The notes under the pieces: generated by a model
Told to the model about the DNA's origin: nothing
Database searches by the model: none
Seen by the model: the letters and a program-made list of their open reading frames with translations, nothing else
Shown here: positions 44,401 to 54,300 of the stretch, piece after piece
How positions within the stretch are numbered: position 1 is the first letter of the stretch
How the letters are laid out: the number at the start of each line of letters is the position of its first letter
Position numbers and translations under genes: made by a program
Assembly: GCF_023078455.1 (NCBI RefSeq)
Contig: NZ_CP095740.1
Coordinates: 2,406,001 to 2,470,000, forward strand
Length of the DNA stretch: 64,000 bases
Direction of reading: 5' to 3'
Origin: Luteibacter aegosomatis
GTDB taxonomy: Bacteria > Pseudomonadota > Gammaproteobacteria > Xanthomonadales > Rhodanobacteraceae

Positions 44401-44892
44401 ACGGCAAAGATCCGAGGCCTGCACGTGGAACCGTCGCCACTGAAGCGTCTGTTCGCCGTTTGGTCCCTGCTCGACGTGCGCCGCCGTCGTCAGGGCGACG
44501 CCGGGCAGGATGTACAGGTTGCGCACGACCTCGGTGGAATCCGCGGAGGCACTGATAGAAGCGCCCGCGGTAACGACAGCGCCGGTGAACGGGTCCCTGA
44601 AGACCAAGTTGATGTACGTGTTCGCGACGGTTCGCTTGTGCTCCGACTCGGTCTGTCCGTACACACCAAGGCAGTAGTCGCGCAGCCGGCGAGCGCGCTT
44701 CTTTCCCTCGCCGGCCGCGTTGAAGTTCATCAGGTTTTCGTCCGCCGCGAGCAGCACGATCTGGATTGCGTCGAGAAGGGCGGTCTTGCCGGTGCCGTTT
44801 GGCCCGAGGAAGGCCGTATTGCGGCCGATCTGCAGGTCCTTTCGCTCATACAGGAAGTACTGGACCATGCCGATTGCTTCAAGGTGCTTCAT
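41473..44892 (-). CDS. jetC: Wadjet SMC-like ATPase JetC
   Basis: The 1139-residue protein is an MksB/SMC-like ATPase. Walker A GPNGTGKT is at residues 30-37 in a head domain starting MKHLEAIGMVQYFLYER. Long coiled-coil arms are interrupted by a hinge-like region around residues 500-640 (LQRFLSDAGIETTPVCDLVSLKD to the SAEGMLSTGGGIERLRSR area). The distal head has the signature-like LGPGSGGEHRTPLYV and Walker B GGVMLLDEAFEKMD. It would extrude DNA loops and recognise small circles. GAGGAGGACCGCG precedes the ATG at 44892, inside the end of jetB. Confidence 0.92.
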   Translation of the reverse strand: MKHLEAIGMVQYFLYERKDLQIGRNTAFLGPNGTGKTALLDAIQIVLLAADENLMNFNAAGEGKKRARRLRDYCLGVYGQTESEHKRTVANTYINLVFRDPFTGAVVTAGASISASADSTEVVRNLYILPGVALTTAAHVEQGPNGEQTLQWRRFHVQASDLCRQAGTVPFYTTNGSEFARRLYIGELPSPGEKPNVRSIRAAFARSLKLNKDVDDLDETLRHHLIESRPTNVKQFRARLDQFRAVREMIRRVTARIEQAKGVEERYAVVQRERAVQTNLNALRAVYDSERVAETLGEVEEQLEKYRAELEAADLAYQRSSEDHRIARDAHTRAVEARSRDPDYAKQAGDAGRLTDQQTRLTATERTLSSMLDGLLTTVAQAGLIPALADAQGDFEDAIAQLDDLKRGMQSVERPDPVTIQATAKAVGRIHDVVRKALFAAEADARAATDRKRDARTALDRAQRNQADLSPNVLALQRFLSDAGIETTPVCDLVSLKDAAWQPAIEAYLALNVEALLVPADKELEAIDVYRGLRGANSIYGVKLALPSRGRDWRAPDGERYAAQMITGESKAAVRYLQGELGRLALAESSRELQVGVRALSAEGMLSTGGGIERLRSRAPSELKIGRSKDEARRAVAERALREAEDAARMAEQAAAALKASYDRLAQYGDTEDTRTFIEGAFGTIVGTRQLVQDLENGLAASQTDRLAGLNDAMIAAGKRLDAALAAMQQHGEAKTRCGTLIETTEKDRSRLATELSLASQTEAEFRQHPLYDAKAVNDYRERYDERHGDDWKARIDACTAAAGRAGSAAQAAQMEGWHRFCEYAVTNDIRNHDIGSSEWQRAYAYISEDRQRLEELELAQQMAKAEEAYEAAVKVFRTDVAQALLEGFEAVDEQIASLNQVLKHAPEFSNGERYQFRYRPVPQHEPLYAFLRRVRDAGDAEGDLFGGAGKVPEEFRTLVDGSADSELLNDTSPLNDHRRFFAYDVEIYRDDKSMGWLSKRLGPGSGGEHRTPLYVIFGAALAAAYGKARGTEGSGGVMLLDEAFEKMDPQNVRATADYLNSLGLQLIMAGPEADQAKMSSFLDIYYDMARFGSNVVQMTKNIVEAEARELLQSDNFLLHPELLDQEERNFEEDPRVPG

Positions 44893-45478
44893 CGCGGTCC
44901 TCCTCAGCGGCGGCGTCGGCGTACGCGGTGAGTTGCAGTAGCGCGGTCTCCCCAAGGACATCAACGATGCCCGGGCGGATCACGATCATGAAGGGCTGCT
45001 CGCCGTCGACGTCTTCTCGGCGGGCGATGCCATAGCGTTTGAGAGCATCCATTTGCTCGCGTAGATCGGTGGTGTCGGGGAGGTCGCGCCCGAGTAGCTC
45101 CTTGTACGCGCGCTCTAGCTCGATGAGGTCGATGAACGCCTCGCCCGCAAGTACCTCTGTGGCATGCATCTTGTCGTCGTACAGCCGCCGCAGGATCAGG
45201 GCCAGGCGCGTCTCTGAGAGCCGCATCTTGTCCCCTACGTTCTGGTTGGGAATCGCTACGACGTAGGCCAGGGCCGAGTTGTGGACTACCGATACCCCGA
45301 CCTGCCCGAGGAGCTCCCGGAATTGAGGGAGGTACTTCACGACGAGGTCGTATGGCTTACGGCTGCCGTGGTCGGTGGCGTAAAGGACCTGCTCCCGTAG
45401 AAGACGGTATGCCGCGCCCTCGAAGTCGCTTGCGGTGTAAAGCTGGCTCTGTTCGGCCAGGCGCTCCCAGTTGGCCAT
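44879..45478 (-). CDS. jetB: Wadjet kleisin-associated subunit JetB (DUF4194)
   Basis: The 199-residue protein matches the DUF4194/MksE-like subunit in size and pattern: YTASDFEGAAYRLLREQVLY at the start, VSVVHNSALAYVVAIPNQ, TRLALILRRLYDDKM and VRLE-type ends (GETALLQLTAYADAAAEEDRDEAP). It would bridge JetA and JetC in the SMC complex as a winged-helix KITE protein. The start MANWERLAE at 45478 overlaps the stop of jetA (ATGA). Frame continuation further upstream would run inside jetA and is excluded. Confidence 0.88.
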   Translation of the reverse strand: MANWERLAEQSQLYTASDFEGAAYRLLREQVLYATDHGSRKPYDLVVKYLPQFRELLGQVGVSVVHNSALAYVVAIPNQNVGDKMRLSETRLALILRRLYDDKMHATEVLAGEAFIDLIELERAYKELLGRDLPDTTDLREQMDALKRYGIARREDVDGEQPFMIVIRPGIVDVLGETALLQLTAYADAAAEEDRDEAP

Positions 45479-46890
45479 CAGCGACCCTCCCGAGTAATGA
45501 CGAAGCGGCGGTGTTCCATGTACGCGTTCCGGGTCAGCGCCTCCGGCTCGAATTCGACGCGCAGTCTCGGCAGCATCAACAGCTGGGGATCGGAGGCGCG
45601 CTTCGACGGCGGACACTCGGACCTCGACGCGATCAGCAGTAGGCGCTGGTAGCAGCACAGGTCGTTAATCGAACTTATGGTCAGGTCGTCCGACGTCACC
45701 ACGTACGTCTGGACCAGGTGACGGCCGACGTACCTAGCAAGCTGGATCGGGCGAACCATTCGGTTCTCGGCCATGCGGCGCCGTAGCGCTTCCATGGCCA
45801 TTTCCCTCGGCGTCGCCTTGCGGACGTCCACGGCCGTTTCCATAGCGGGGCGTGGCTTCTGCCTGGGCTTAGCCAAGCCCCACTCCGATGCGAGGCGCCC
45901 CATGGGGACGGCCGGCAGGGCAATGTGGTCTGGGGTGAGGTGCTCCGAAGCCCGAAGAGCCTTCTCGATCAGGCGGTCCAGCTGCTTTGGTGCACGCAAC
46001 TGGTAGTCGAAGAACACCATGGCGCGGTGGTTTGCGTCGCGGATCACCTCGTCCACGCGCTGGAGCTGCTGATCAACGTCGCGCAGGCGCAGGAGCAGCT
46101 GAGTATCGCGCTCGTAGCGCAGCTCAGCGTTCTCGCGGCTACCGCTGGTCACCTTGGCCTGGTACCACGCGACGATCGCCTCGCGGGCGGCCTCATTGTG
46201 GTGGAGCTGCATGGTGAGGGTGACGATCGCGGTGCGGTGCTGCAGCGGGTGGTCCTTGGTGCGAAGCTCGCTGTAGTCCGCGATAAAGACCTTCTCGACG
46301 TAGTCTACAAAGAAGCCGCGGACGAACTCTCTCGCGGAGGTGTGCTTGACCAGTGCTGCCATCAGCTCCTGCACGCGGACGCCGGTATTCACGATGTGCG
46401 CCATGCAGTGCTTCGCCTGCTTGGCGGCCTCGGCGTACTGGTCGTAGTCGCCCGCCTCGACGGCCCGCAGGTTCAGGAAGATCGACCGGACCTTGCTGCC
46501 CAGGAACTCCGGCTCCTGGACCGCGAAGTCACACAACACCGTATAGAACTGCGCGATCAACGGGCGGACGGTAATCTTGTCGACCGCACCGGAGCGGGTG
46601 GCGGTCAGCCAGCCCGTAGCAAGGAGGCGATTGAGGATGTTGTGGGCACGGACCGACACGGGGGTGTCCTGTTCCACGTCCCACGGATCGTCGGCCGACA
46701 GGAACGATTCGATGGCGCGCACCACTGCGGCCTTGGAGGCTTCCTCCCCGGGGGACATGGCGCTGTCACTCCACATCTCGTCCATCAGACGGACCAGCAC
46801 AGCCCAGTAATGGCGAGCGTTCTGGCTCCCCAGAAGGCTGAAGAGTTCCGGGGTGAGGCGGTCGAAGATGGAGGCTGCGGCGGTGTCCAA
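45478..46890 (-). CDS. jetA: Wadjet kleisin-like subunit JetA
   Basis: The 470-residue product matches MksF-like JetA: SIFDRLTPELFSLLGSQNARHYWAVLVRLMDEMW (residues 7-40, in parts), NILNRLLATGWLTATRSG, a helical middle with FLGSKVRSIFLNLRAVEAGDY, and a C-terminal winged-helix-like section ending FVITREGR. As first gene of jetABCD it would be transcribed from the gap that also holds two ATAGnGCTAT elements. The operon is complete and in the order A-B-C-D, which corresponds to type I Wadjet. Confidence 0.9.
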   Translation of the reverse strand: MDTAAASIFDRLTPELFSLLGSQNARHYWAVLVRLMDEMWSDSAMSPGEEASKAAVVRAIESFLSADDPWDVEQDTPVSVRAHNILNRLLATGWLTATRSGAVDKITVRPLIAQFYTVLCDFAVQEPEFLGSKVRSIFLNLRAVEAGDYDQYAEAAKQAKHCMAHIVNTGVRVQELMAALVKHTSAREFVRGFFVDYVEKVFIADYSELRTKDHPLQHRTAIVTLTMQLHHNEAAREAIVAWYQAKVTSGSRENAELRYERDTQLLLRLRDVDQQLQRVDEVIRDANHRAMVFFDYQLRAPKQLDRLIEKALRASEHLTPDHIALPAVPMGRLASEWGLAKPRQKPRPAMETAVDVRKATPREMAMEALRRRMAENRMVRPIQLARYVGRHLVQTYVVTSDDLTISSINDLCCYQRLLLIASRSECPPSKRASDPQLLMLPRLRVEFEPEALTRNAYMEHRRFVITREGR

Positions 46891-46932
46891 AGCGGATCGT
46901 GCTCTCGAAGCTGGCCGGAAACCGACCGTAGC

Positions 46933-46954
46933 ATAGGGCTATCCATAGCGCTAT
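46933..46954. promoter_or_regulatory. Tandem operators ATAGGGCTAT and ATAGCGCTAT
   Basis: ATAGGGCTAT (46933-46942) and ATAGCGCTAT (46945-46954) are two near-identical palindromic 10-mers spaced 12 bp start to start, so on nearly the same face of the helix. They lie between jetA and the divergent WYL regulator and are probably its binding sites. Confidence 0.65.
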
Positions 46955-46986
46955 GCTATATGCACATAACTGACCCGTCGGATCCC

Positions 46987-47826
46987 ATGCCACGAGGCAA
47001 CGCCGCCCCCGAAGAGCGCCTGAGGGCGATCGAGACCCTGCTTCTATGGGAGGGGAGGGTGACCCGCGGCCGGCTACTCGACCTCTTCCCCGTCCATGAA
47101 ACGATGGCTAGTCGAGACCTTCTGGCCTATCGGCAGCAGTTTCCACGAGCGCTCACGTCGGACCTGAGCAGCAAGGCGTACGAAGCTACCCCGTTCCTGC
47201 AGCCCGCACTGACGGCGGGTACTTTTGCCGAATACCAGCAGCTCATTGGTCTGGCGGGGCTTGGCGTAGCTAACGGACCGATACCGATCGAGTCTTCACA
47301 CCTAGACGCTACTCAGATCGACTTTAGAAACTTCGCTCGCCTACATAATGCGGTACGAACATCGGCATGCGTGCGTATCGAATATCGCTCCATGCGAAAC
47401 CCTGAAAGACACGAAAGAGTCATTAGGCCCCACAGCTTTATTCAAGCAGGCCCGCGTTGGCATCTAAGAGGTTTCTGCAAGGAGGCAAAAGAATTTAGAG
47501 AGTTTAATCTAGGCCGAATCTCTTCAACATCGACAGAAGCTGATGAAATGCTGCCTGGAATTGAGGAGGACAAAGATTGGTTAGCCTTAATCAAGTTGAG
47601 GCTCGTACCTCATAGAGATTTGAGCGTTCCACAAAAGCAGTTAGTTAGAGACGAATACATGAGCGGCACTACCGCTCAAGTCTTTGAAGTTCGAATGCCT
47701 ATGGTCCGCTATCTCGCTCAATCTTTTCGTGCCGCGGTTGACCCCGATAGAGAAAAGCCGCCATCTTTCTTGCTGATGGTTGAAGGCGTCGAATCCTTGC
47801 CGTCTAACATTCTTTGGCAACCTTAG
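46987..47826 (+). CDS. WYL-domain regulator (BrxR/CapW-like) divergent from Wadjet
   Basis: The 279-residue protein has an N-terminal winged helix (ERLRAIETLLLWEGRVTRGRLLDLFPVHETMASRDLLAYRQ), a WYL domain (VRIEYRSMRN, ERVIRPHSFIQAGPRWHLRGFCKE) and a C-terminal WCX-like region. This layout is that of BrxR/CapW repressors, which control phage-defence operons and may sense nucleic-acid or nucleotide ligands. I prefer the ATG at 46987; the earlier ATG at 46960 would nearly touch the operators. The second half is unusually AT-rich (around 47.3-47.8 kb). It most likely represses jetABCD and itself. Confidence 0.87.
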   Translation: MPRGNAAPEERLRAIETLLLWEGRVTRGRLLDLFPVHETMASRDLLAYRQQFPRALTSDLSSKAYEATPFLQPALTAGTFAEYQQLIGLAGLGVANGPIPIESSHLDATQIDFRNFARLHNAVRTSACVRIEYRSMRNPERHERVIRPHSFIQAGPRWHLRGFCKEAKEFREFNLGRISSTSTEADEMLPGIEEDKDWLALIKLRLVPHRDLSVPQKQLVRDEYMSGTTAQVFEVRMPMVRYLAQSFRAAVDPDREKPPSFLLMVEGVESLPSNILWQP

Positions 47827-48381
47827 GTGGCACCACCCGATTTCATAGGCACCTAATAGCGTACGAGGAATCGGTGAATAGCAAGAGCGACGCACGCAAT
47901 CAACCTGGGTTGTGTCGCCAATCCCCAGGAAATGCTGATACGTTGGTGGTGTAGCGGCGAAATCGGCTCTGACGTAGCATGCGTGCAGATCGTGCCCAAG
48001 TTGGAGTGCTCCGACGTCGGCATCGAGAAGCCTGACCGAGATAATTATGATAGGGAGCTCGATGGTTGCGCTGGCCTTACCCGCTTTCAATGGTTCGGTA
48101 ACTTCGTGCGCAGCGCTTGCGCGAGCAAGCACACTGCGGATTAACTGCAATGCGCGCCATATAGTGCTCGCCGGATCCAAAACCACAGCTAGTGAGAGAA
48201 GCGGGCGCATGAAATCAAGGGGCTGGTGCTTGACCGTGACACCCGGGCGCGGACTTGGCTCAACGTTAAGGTGTGTCTCGTGCGACCTCTATATAGAAAC
48301 TATCGAGGACAGCCTTCTGCGCCACGCGGAGCCGCAAGCACTAATGAACCATCCAGCTAACGACTTCGCTTGAATAAGACG
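47827..48381. other. Non-coding gap with probable promoter for the ATPase cassette
   Basis: About 555 bases without a supported gene; the minus-strand frame 47641-48210 is a shadow extending into the WYL gene. A TATATA hexamer (48290-48295) with a weak TTAAGG (48266-48271) forms a possible promoter 75-90 bases before the first cassette gene. Confidence 0.4.
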
Positions 48382-50751
48382 ATGACTTCATTGCCCCTCT
48401 TGGACTGGATCAACGCAGCCACTGCTCCCGATGGCGATGGCGTATTTTTCCTGGGCGCCTTCGATCGACGGATCACGTTTTATTCCCAACAAGTACGCGG
48501 GCTTCGTCTAGCGCATGCGCTGGATGCGCAGGCTCTCATCGCTAAAACGGACAAGATCGCCGTCGTTGGCGCCGGAGCGGCTGGATTGACCTTCGCGCTC
48601 TGCGCGGCTCTGTTGGGGTACGACGTCACATTGTATGATCCGGCGAATGAGGCGCTGCAGCTTCAGAGTGCATCTCCACGCCTGCTGCATCCGCATATTT
48701 ATGAGTGGCCGAACGTCGGGTCGCTGGACGACAGGGCTGGCCTCCCGCTCCTGGATTGGAAATCCGATACGGGCGGATCCGTAAGCAGCAAGCTTCAGAA
48801 CGACTTCGCGGCGGCCCTGACAAGGCTTTCGCACCTTCACTTCCAGACCGAACGGAAGCTCGTCGCCATGGAGAAAGCTGGCGCAGACTGGCGCCTTACG
48901 ATCGATCACAAGGGCACGGAGGAAAAGCGACGGTTCCGGAAGGTGGTCCTTGCGATGGGTTTCGGTGAGGAGTTCCCATGTGCTGACGCTGAGCCTGCCG
49001 CTTACTGGAAGCCGAGCGGGATAGGAACGCCCGCGATTGAGCCGTGTAGTGGTGCGAACTATCTTGTCAGCGGCAACGGCGATGGCGGCCTGACTGACAC
49101 ACTCTCGCTCCTGATCCAGAATTTCGAGCATGTGTCGTTCACCCACGATTTTCTGTCGCACATCTCCTCAAATGCGCTCTGCGACGCGGCGATCAATGCT
49201 CTCAGCGCCGCATCGTTCAGTGGCGACCTCGAGCCCCAGTTCCACACCATCCTTCGGCCCATCGTCGACGAATACGGTGTGATCGACGCCCTGAGGCGAC
49301 AGCTTCGCAAAGACCGCACCGTCACCATCAACAGCGATGGACCTCTCCTCGCTCAGGGAAAGGCATCGCTTCTTAACCAGTGCATGGTCTTCGCGACGCT
49401 CGAAGCGGCGAAGTTAGAAGCAGTCGGCATAACCCGTACCAGTGGCCGCGTCACCAACGTCGAAAAGACAGCGGCCGGCTTCTTGGTCACAGGGCCATTG
49501 ATGGGTGGACATCCTCTTCAGGCGAATTTCGATCACGTCATTTTGCGGCACGGTCCTGATCGCGCGACGCGTTACACTCCTGCGAAGGCTTCCTTCGATC
49601 TATACGAGGCTCACATCAAGCCCCTGCTCGAGACCACACCATCGCTAGCCAGCCCTCCGACGCTCGATCCGCAGCTGTATGATCGGTTCGAGGATCTCAA
49701 AATTGAGCAACTCGTTGATACGGCCTCGCAGGCGGGCTTACTCCAGCAGCAGAAACAAGAGCAATTGCGTGTTGTACTTGAGATCGATGCAGCCGCACAT
49801 CTTCTGGTGGAGCGCGGGCAGGTCTCCCTGCTTGATGTTGCCGATCAGTGCGAGAGATTGACGGCGCCCGTGACGATCCATTTGGCCCTGCCGCCAAGCG
49901 CCATCCCCGATCAGCTTGCATTTTTGCGCTTGAGTCGAGCAAGCAATGGCCTCATCCATCTGACGACGGTGGCGGACCATGCCGCGACATGGACGGCGAT
50001 CATACCGGGGATCGTCGTAGCATCGACTGGCGATCCGCGGTATCGGGGCAGGGTGCTCGATCCGAACTTCCTGCAGGACAAGCTTGACGCCTGCTTTATG
50101 CGCCTTCTCGACGGCTCACTCATGGCGATCATCGCAAGTGGGACTTGCCCCACGTTACACAAGATCGACGAATCTATCCGCAGCGGGGTGGCAAGCACGT
50201 GGGAAAACTGGGCAGCCACGCTTCAGGGATCGGCCGCGCTTCGCTTCGATTTCCTGCGGTGGCTGGCCAATATCGAGCAGGGAACTAGAGCGCCCTGGAG
50301 CGGCGATCACGCACAACTGCCGCACATGGCGGCCGCCCTGCTATTGGTGCTTGCTGCCCACTTGGAAGAGCCGCTCACGCCGGCATCGATCGAGCGCGGC
50401 AATCTGACCTTCTCAGGAAATGCCCAGGCGCTGGGCTCTGGCTGCGCTACGGTCGAAGGTGGGCCGCTCACAATATGGGACCGGCCGGACCAATGGGACG
50501 TCGATGCCCTCATTCTTTCCGCGAGTGCCGAGGTTGACGTTTATTCGCCTGATGACACCCTGCTCAATGCAGGGTCCGTTGGATTGGGTATGCGCAGCGC
50601 GCGGCGCGTTCGGCCCGCGATCATCCGCAACGACCGCGCTTGGCGCCAGAAGCTCAATGGACCGCTTGCAAGCTGGAGACAAGCCGTGAAGCAGGAATTC
50701 GAGGGATGGCGCCAGCGCATCCAGGATCTGGAAGACGAGGTGTCGAGATGA
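48382..50751 (+). CDS. FAD/NAD(P)-binding protein of an ABC three-component-like cassette
   Basis: The 789-residue protein opens with a short region (GDGVFFLGAFDRRITFYSQQ) followed by a dinucleotide-binding Rossmann motif VVGAGAAGLTFA (GxGxxG at residues 63-68) and a second conserved part around VVLAMGFGEEFP, as in flavoprotein oxidoreductases. The remaining half has no family I can name (a helical middle, then a C-terminal GNLTFSGNAQALGSG-like region). A TTG at 48370 is an alternative start. Its stop overlaps the next gene by 4 bases. In this context it is the likely effector; NAD depletion or redox signalling is possible but not shown. Confidence 0.75.
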   Translation: MTSLPLLDWINAATAPDGDGVFFLGAFDRRITFYSQQVRGLRLAHALDAQALIAKTDKIAVVGAGAAGLTFALCAALLGYDVTLYDPANEALQLQSASPRLLHPHIYEWPNVGSLDDRAGLPLLDWKSDTGGSVSSKLQNDFAAALTRLSHLHFQTERKLVAMEKAGADWRLTIDHKGTEEKRRFRKVVLAMGFGEEFPCADAEPAAYWKPSGIGTPAIEPCSGANYLVSGNGDGGLTDTLSLLIQNFEHVSFTHDFLSHISSNALCDAAINALSAASFSGDLEPQFHTILRPIVDEYGVIDALRRQLRKDRTVTINSDGPLLAQGKASLLNQCMVFATLEAAKLEAVGITRTSGRVTNVEKTAAGFLVTGPLMGGHPLQANFDHVILRHGPDRATRYTPAKASFDLYEAHIKPLLETTPSLASPPTLDPQLYDRFEDLKIEQLVDTASQAGLLQQQKQEQLRVVLEIDAAAHLLVERGQVSLLDVADQCERLTAPVTIHLALPPSAIPDQLAFLRLSRASNGLIHLTTVADHAATWTAIIPGIVVASTGDPRYRGRVLDPNFLQDKLDACFMRLLDGSLMAIIASGTCPTLHKIDESIRSGVASTWENWAATLQGSAALRFDFLRWLANIEQGTRAPWSGDHAQLPHMAAALLLVLAAHLEEPLTPASIERGNLTFSGNAQALGSGCATVEGGPLTIWDRPDQWDVDALILSASAEVDVYSPDDTLLNAGSVGLGMRSARRVRPAIIRNDRAWRQKLNGPLASWRQAVKQEFEGWRQRIQDLEDEVSR

Positions 50752-51392
50752 ACCCGGCTATGTTCAGCGAGAGGCTCCGTGCGTCCGCAGTCGCCCTGGG
50801 CTGGCAGACGTCAGTGGTGGACACATTCACTGCGCGACAGTTTCGAGGGCATGCCGAGGTAACCGAGAAAAGTTTGCCTAAGGATGCCATTGGATTGCGC
50901 CTGGGTGATTATCCGATCCTAGTCGCCTCCATCGAGCTTGGCGATCTCGACAGGATGCACGCATCGCTCCGCAGCCTCCACACTCAAATGGTGATCGCCC
51001 GCTCCTACATGGCGGCCGAGGAGGTAATCAACGCGCATATCATGCTCATTGCACTGGCTCCCGATCCGCTGCAGGATTGGCGCGGTGCGCTCGACCTGAC
51101 TGAACGCGATGAGACTGTTTGCCGAAAGTTGATCTGGACCCCAAACCCGAACGACCTCGACCAAAGCTATGCGTTATTCGCAGCTAGGACTTTCCTCGCT
51201 ACACCGTGGAAGAGCGCGCCGAACGTCCAGAGTGCCCCTCTCGATCGTAATCAAGGGCTAGTCATACGCACGCTCGAGAAGCACGGCCTGTCTAAGGAAG
51301 CAGCGGTGCACTGGGTCGGTCTCGCAAACCAGATTCATGATGACCCCGATAATTTGGTCGCAGCCCTGACGGCGGTGCGGGAGCCCTCATAA
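50748..51392 (+). CDS. Small middle component of the ATPase cassette
   Basis: The 214-residue protein sits between the flavoprotein and the SMC-like ATPase and overlaps both (ATGA with the first, TAATG with the third), so all three are translationally coupled. Sequence features are an N-terminal alpha/beta part (ERLRASAVALGWQTSVVDTF, LRLGDYPILVASIELGDLDRM) and WTPNPNDLDQSYALFAARTFLATPW near the middle. Size and position match 'middle components' of ABC three-component conflict systems; I cannot verify the family. Confidence 0.72.
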   Translation: MNPAMFSERLRASAVALGWQTSVVDTFTARQFRGHAEVTEKSLPKDAIGLRLGDYPILVASIELGDLDRMHASLRSLHTQMVIARSYMAAEEVINAHIMLIALAPDPLQDWRGALDLTERDETVCRKLIWTPNPNDLDQSYALFAARTFLATPWKSAPNVQSAPLDRNQGLVIRTLEKHGLSKEAAVHWVGLANQIHDDPDNLVAALTAVREPS

Positions 51393-54300
51393 TGGACGAC
51401 AGCCTCTACCTCACCAATATCCGGCTCTCGCAATTTCGAAGTTTTGCGGAGCTCAACATTGACTTGCCGGCAGAGCCGTCTGTTCTCATTGTTCATGGCA
51501 GCAATGGCCTCGGAAAATCGTCGCTATTCGACGCGCTCGAATGGACATTGACTGACAGGATCGATCACTTTCGCAACGTCAATGGCGTGAAGAGAGTCGG
51601 AAAATATCTCTGCCGCTGGCGCAATGGGGATGGTGGTCCGACGAGCGCGACCATGACGTTCAGCGATGGCGGCTCGATCGAACGCATGCTGTCTTCTGCC
51701 GAGGCCACGCAGTCCACACGCGGCGGAAATATCGAAGATATCGGCGCCTTCCTCAAAGCGCCGACCTGGGGGCATACAATCCAGTCGCTGGAGCATTACC
51801 TGCTGCTCACGCACTTCCTGGGCCAATCCACTCTGTCGCGACTCACACACAGGACAGCGGCCGAGCGCTTCGAGATGCTAAAGGAAGCCGCGCAAAGCCG
51901 GGAGATCGAGGAGCTTGCCATCGTTCTGCACGGCAAGGGCAATACGACAGCTTCAAAGGCATTCAGCCGACGCATTGACCAGCTCGAAAAGGAAGTTGTC
52001 CGGCTCGATGAGCTCCTCGCGCAGGAGGCTGAGCTTTGGGAGGGAGCCCAGGCACAAGGAGCGCTCGATTCTACGGGCACGGCGACCCTCGGTCGGTCAC
52101 TCTTGCTTGAGATCGAGGCTGCGCGCACAGAAATTGCGCTACCGCTCACTCGGCAGGCAACTGCTCCGATCGATCTTGGCGAGCTTACTGCGATATGGAA
52201 TGAAGCTCGGGCCCAGGTTCGCAATAGGGAAGCGCAATTGCGTCGCGCAGAGCAGCTTGTCGAGGAGGCCGGACGTCGTACAACGTTACTGGCCGAGACT
52301 GGTGCGGCGCTCGGGGAAACTCAGGCTGAGCAGATGCGATTGGCAGCACGATCGCAGGAGTTGGCGGCAACCCGTATTCAGCGGCAGGAGGTCGCGACAC
52401 AGGCACTTGAGATCCAGGCGTCTGCTGTTGTTCGCCTCAATTTGCTCAGCACGCTGCACGCCGCTGTCGAACATTATCGCGAACAACGTAATGCGGCGGT
52501 GGAGGCTGCCGTTAGCGTTCACGCGGCCGAGGCGGCCCATAAGGCCGCCGAAAGGGAGGCGTCAATGCTCGATCGGCGCGGAGCGGTCGTTGCGAGGCTT
52601 CGAGTGGATGCCGATCGCGTCACCGAAGAGCTCGCCGGCATGCACCGACAACGGGACATGTGCAAACAGTGGCTTGATCGCGCCAAAGAACTAGACCAAC
52701 TGCATCGCGCCCTCGATCACGATCGCGCCAGCTTTCCCGACATCGAACGGGATGTCCGCGAGCTGGAAATCTCCGAGCGGAGCGCACGGTCGCGGGAAGT
52801 CAGCCAGAGAGAGGCGCTTCATAAGCTGCAAGAGATTACGGGGGCGATCTCACAGGCAGTAACAACAATTGCGACCCAGCTCCCGGAGGATGCGTGCAAC
52901 TGCCCGGTCTGCGCCACTCGTTTCAATGAGCCATCCCTCCTGCGCGAACGAGCGTCGGGCGCGGCGGAACGCCTGGCACCGCTCCTCCTGGCGCAGGAGC
53001 AGCAAGTGGCCCGCGCTATAGAAGAGCGCGAAGCACTAACACGGAAACTGGGCGAGCAGCGCGCGGTACTGGCCAGTATTCGCGACACCAAGGAGAGGAT
53101 CGTCGCCGAGGCTGCTGCGAATGCCGACCTAGGAGCCCTCTTTGGAGTGGTGGGCACGCTTGACGTTGCCATGGTGACGCGACTGCACAACGACGCATTG
53201 CAAGGTGCCGATCGCCTGTCATGGCGCCTTCGACGCCTGGAGTATTGGCGGCAACGCCTGACTGATGTTTCCGGCACTCCGCTTGCTCAGGCATTAGCCG
53301 GGGCGGTCAAACGTCGGGATGACCTCGCCCGTGTCAAGGAGTCTTCCGGCCTCCGTGCAGCCCTCGCACACCAGGCCGCCGAGGCGACACTGGTCAACGT
53401 CGTCGCGCACGAGGAGATGCTTGGATTGGACTCCACGGCGGTTAATCACGATCATCAGGACGCTTACATTGCCGGAGAGACAGCGCTCGCGCGGGCCAAG
53501 ACGGGGGCGGATCAGGCTATCAAGGCATTGACTGAGACCGACGCCGCACTATCGGAAGCAAGGGCGCAGGATGCAAGTCTCACGGCGCGCATCGCGGACC
53601 TGACTCTTCGCATAGCCGACTACCGCAAAGCGTTTGACGAAGACCGACACGCATGGACCGAGCTCGGCTTCACGGGCGCGCAACCCAATCAGATGGAGGC
53701 GAATGGCGGCAAGGCGGCTCTCATCCGTGCGATCGAGCGCATGGACCGCGCGAAAGATATGTTGCGACAGCTCGCCGATAGCGCGGCGGCCTGGGCGCGG
53801 CAGGAAAGCCATCGCTCGGCCCTTGAGCGCTTACGCGAAGCAATCGATGGTGCCCCAAATAGCAGTCGCGACCAAATCCGCACGGCGGCTGAGACTGTCG
53901 TCGGCACGCAACGCCGGCTGAAGGAAGCGACGACGCAAACCAAGGCGATCGCGCGCGCGGCCAGTTCCGATATCCTAGACCAGGTGGCCGACTTCAACGC
54001 TGCCTATATTGAGCCGCTAGACGACCTGATGAAGCAGATCAATCTTGCAATCTTGTGCGACCCGCGGATTGGCATCGACCTACAGGTAAAGAACAAGAAA
54101 ATCGAGCAGGTTGCATACAAGACTGGCGAAGTCTCCGCGGGGGCGGGTGATATCGACCCCGCCCTTGTTCACAGCGAGGGGCAAATGGCTGCGCTTGGGG
54201 TCAGCATGCTTGCAGCGGCGAGCCTCACTTATCCTTGGTCACGCTGGCGTGCGCTGATTCTTGACGACCCCCTGCAGCACAATGATGCCATTCACGCGTC

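Noticed and set aside
47641..48210. 189-codon minus-strand frame across the WYL gene end and the following gap
   Set aside because: Half of it is antisense to the WYL gene and no domain is visible.
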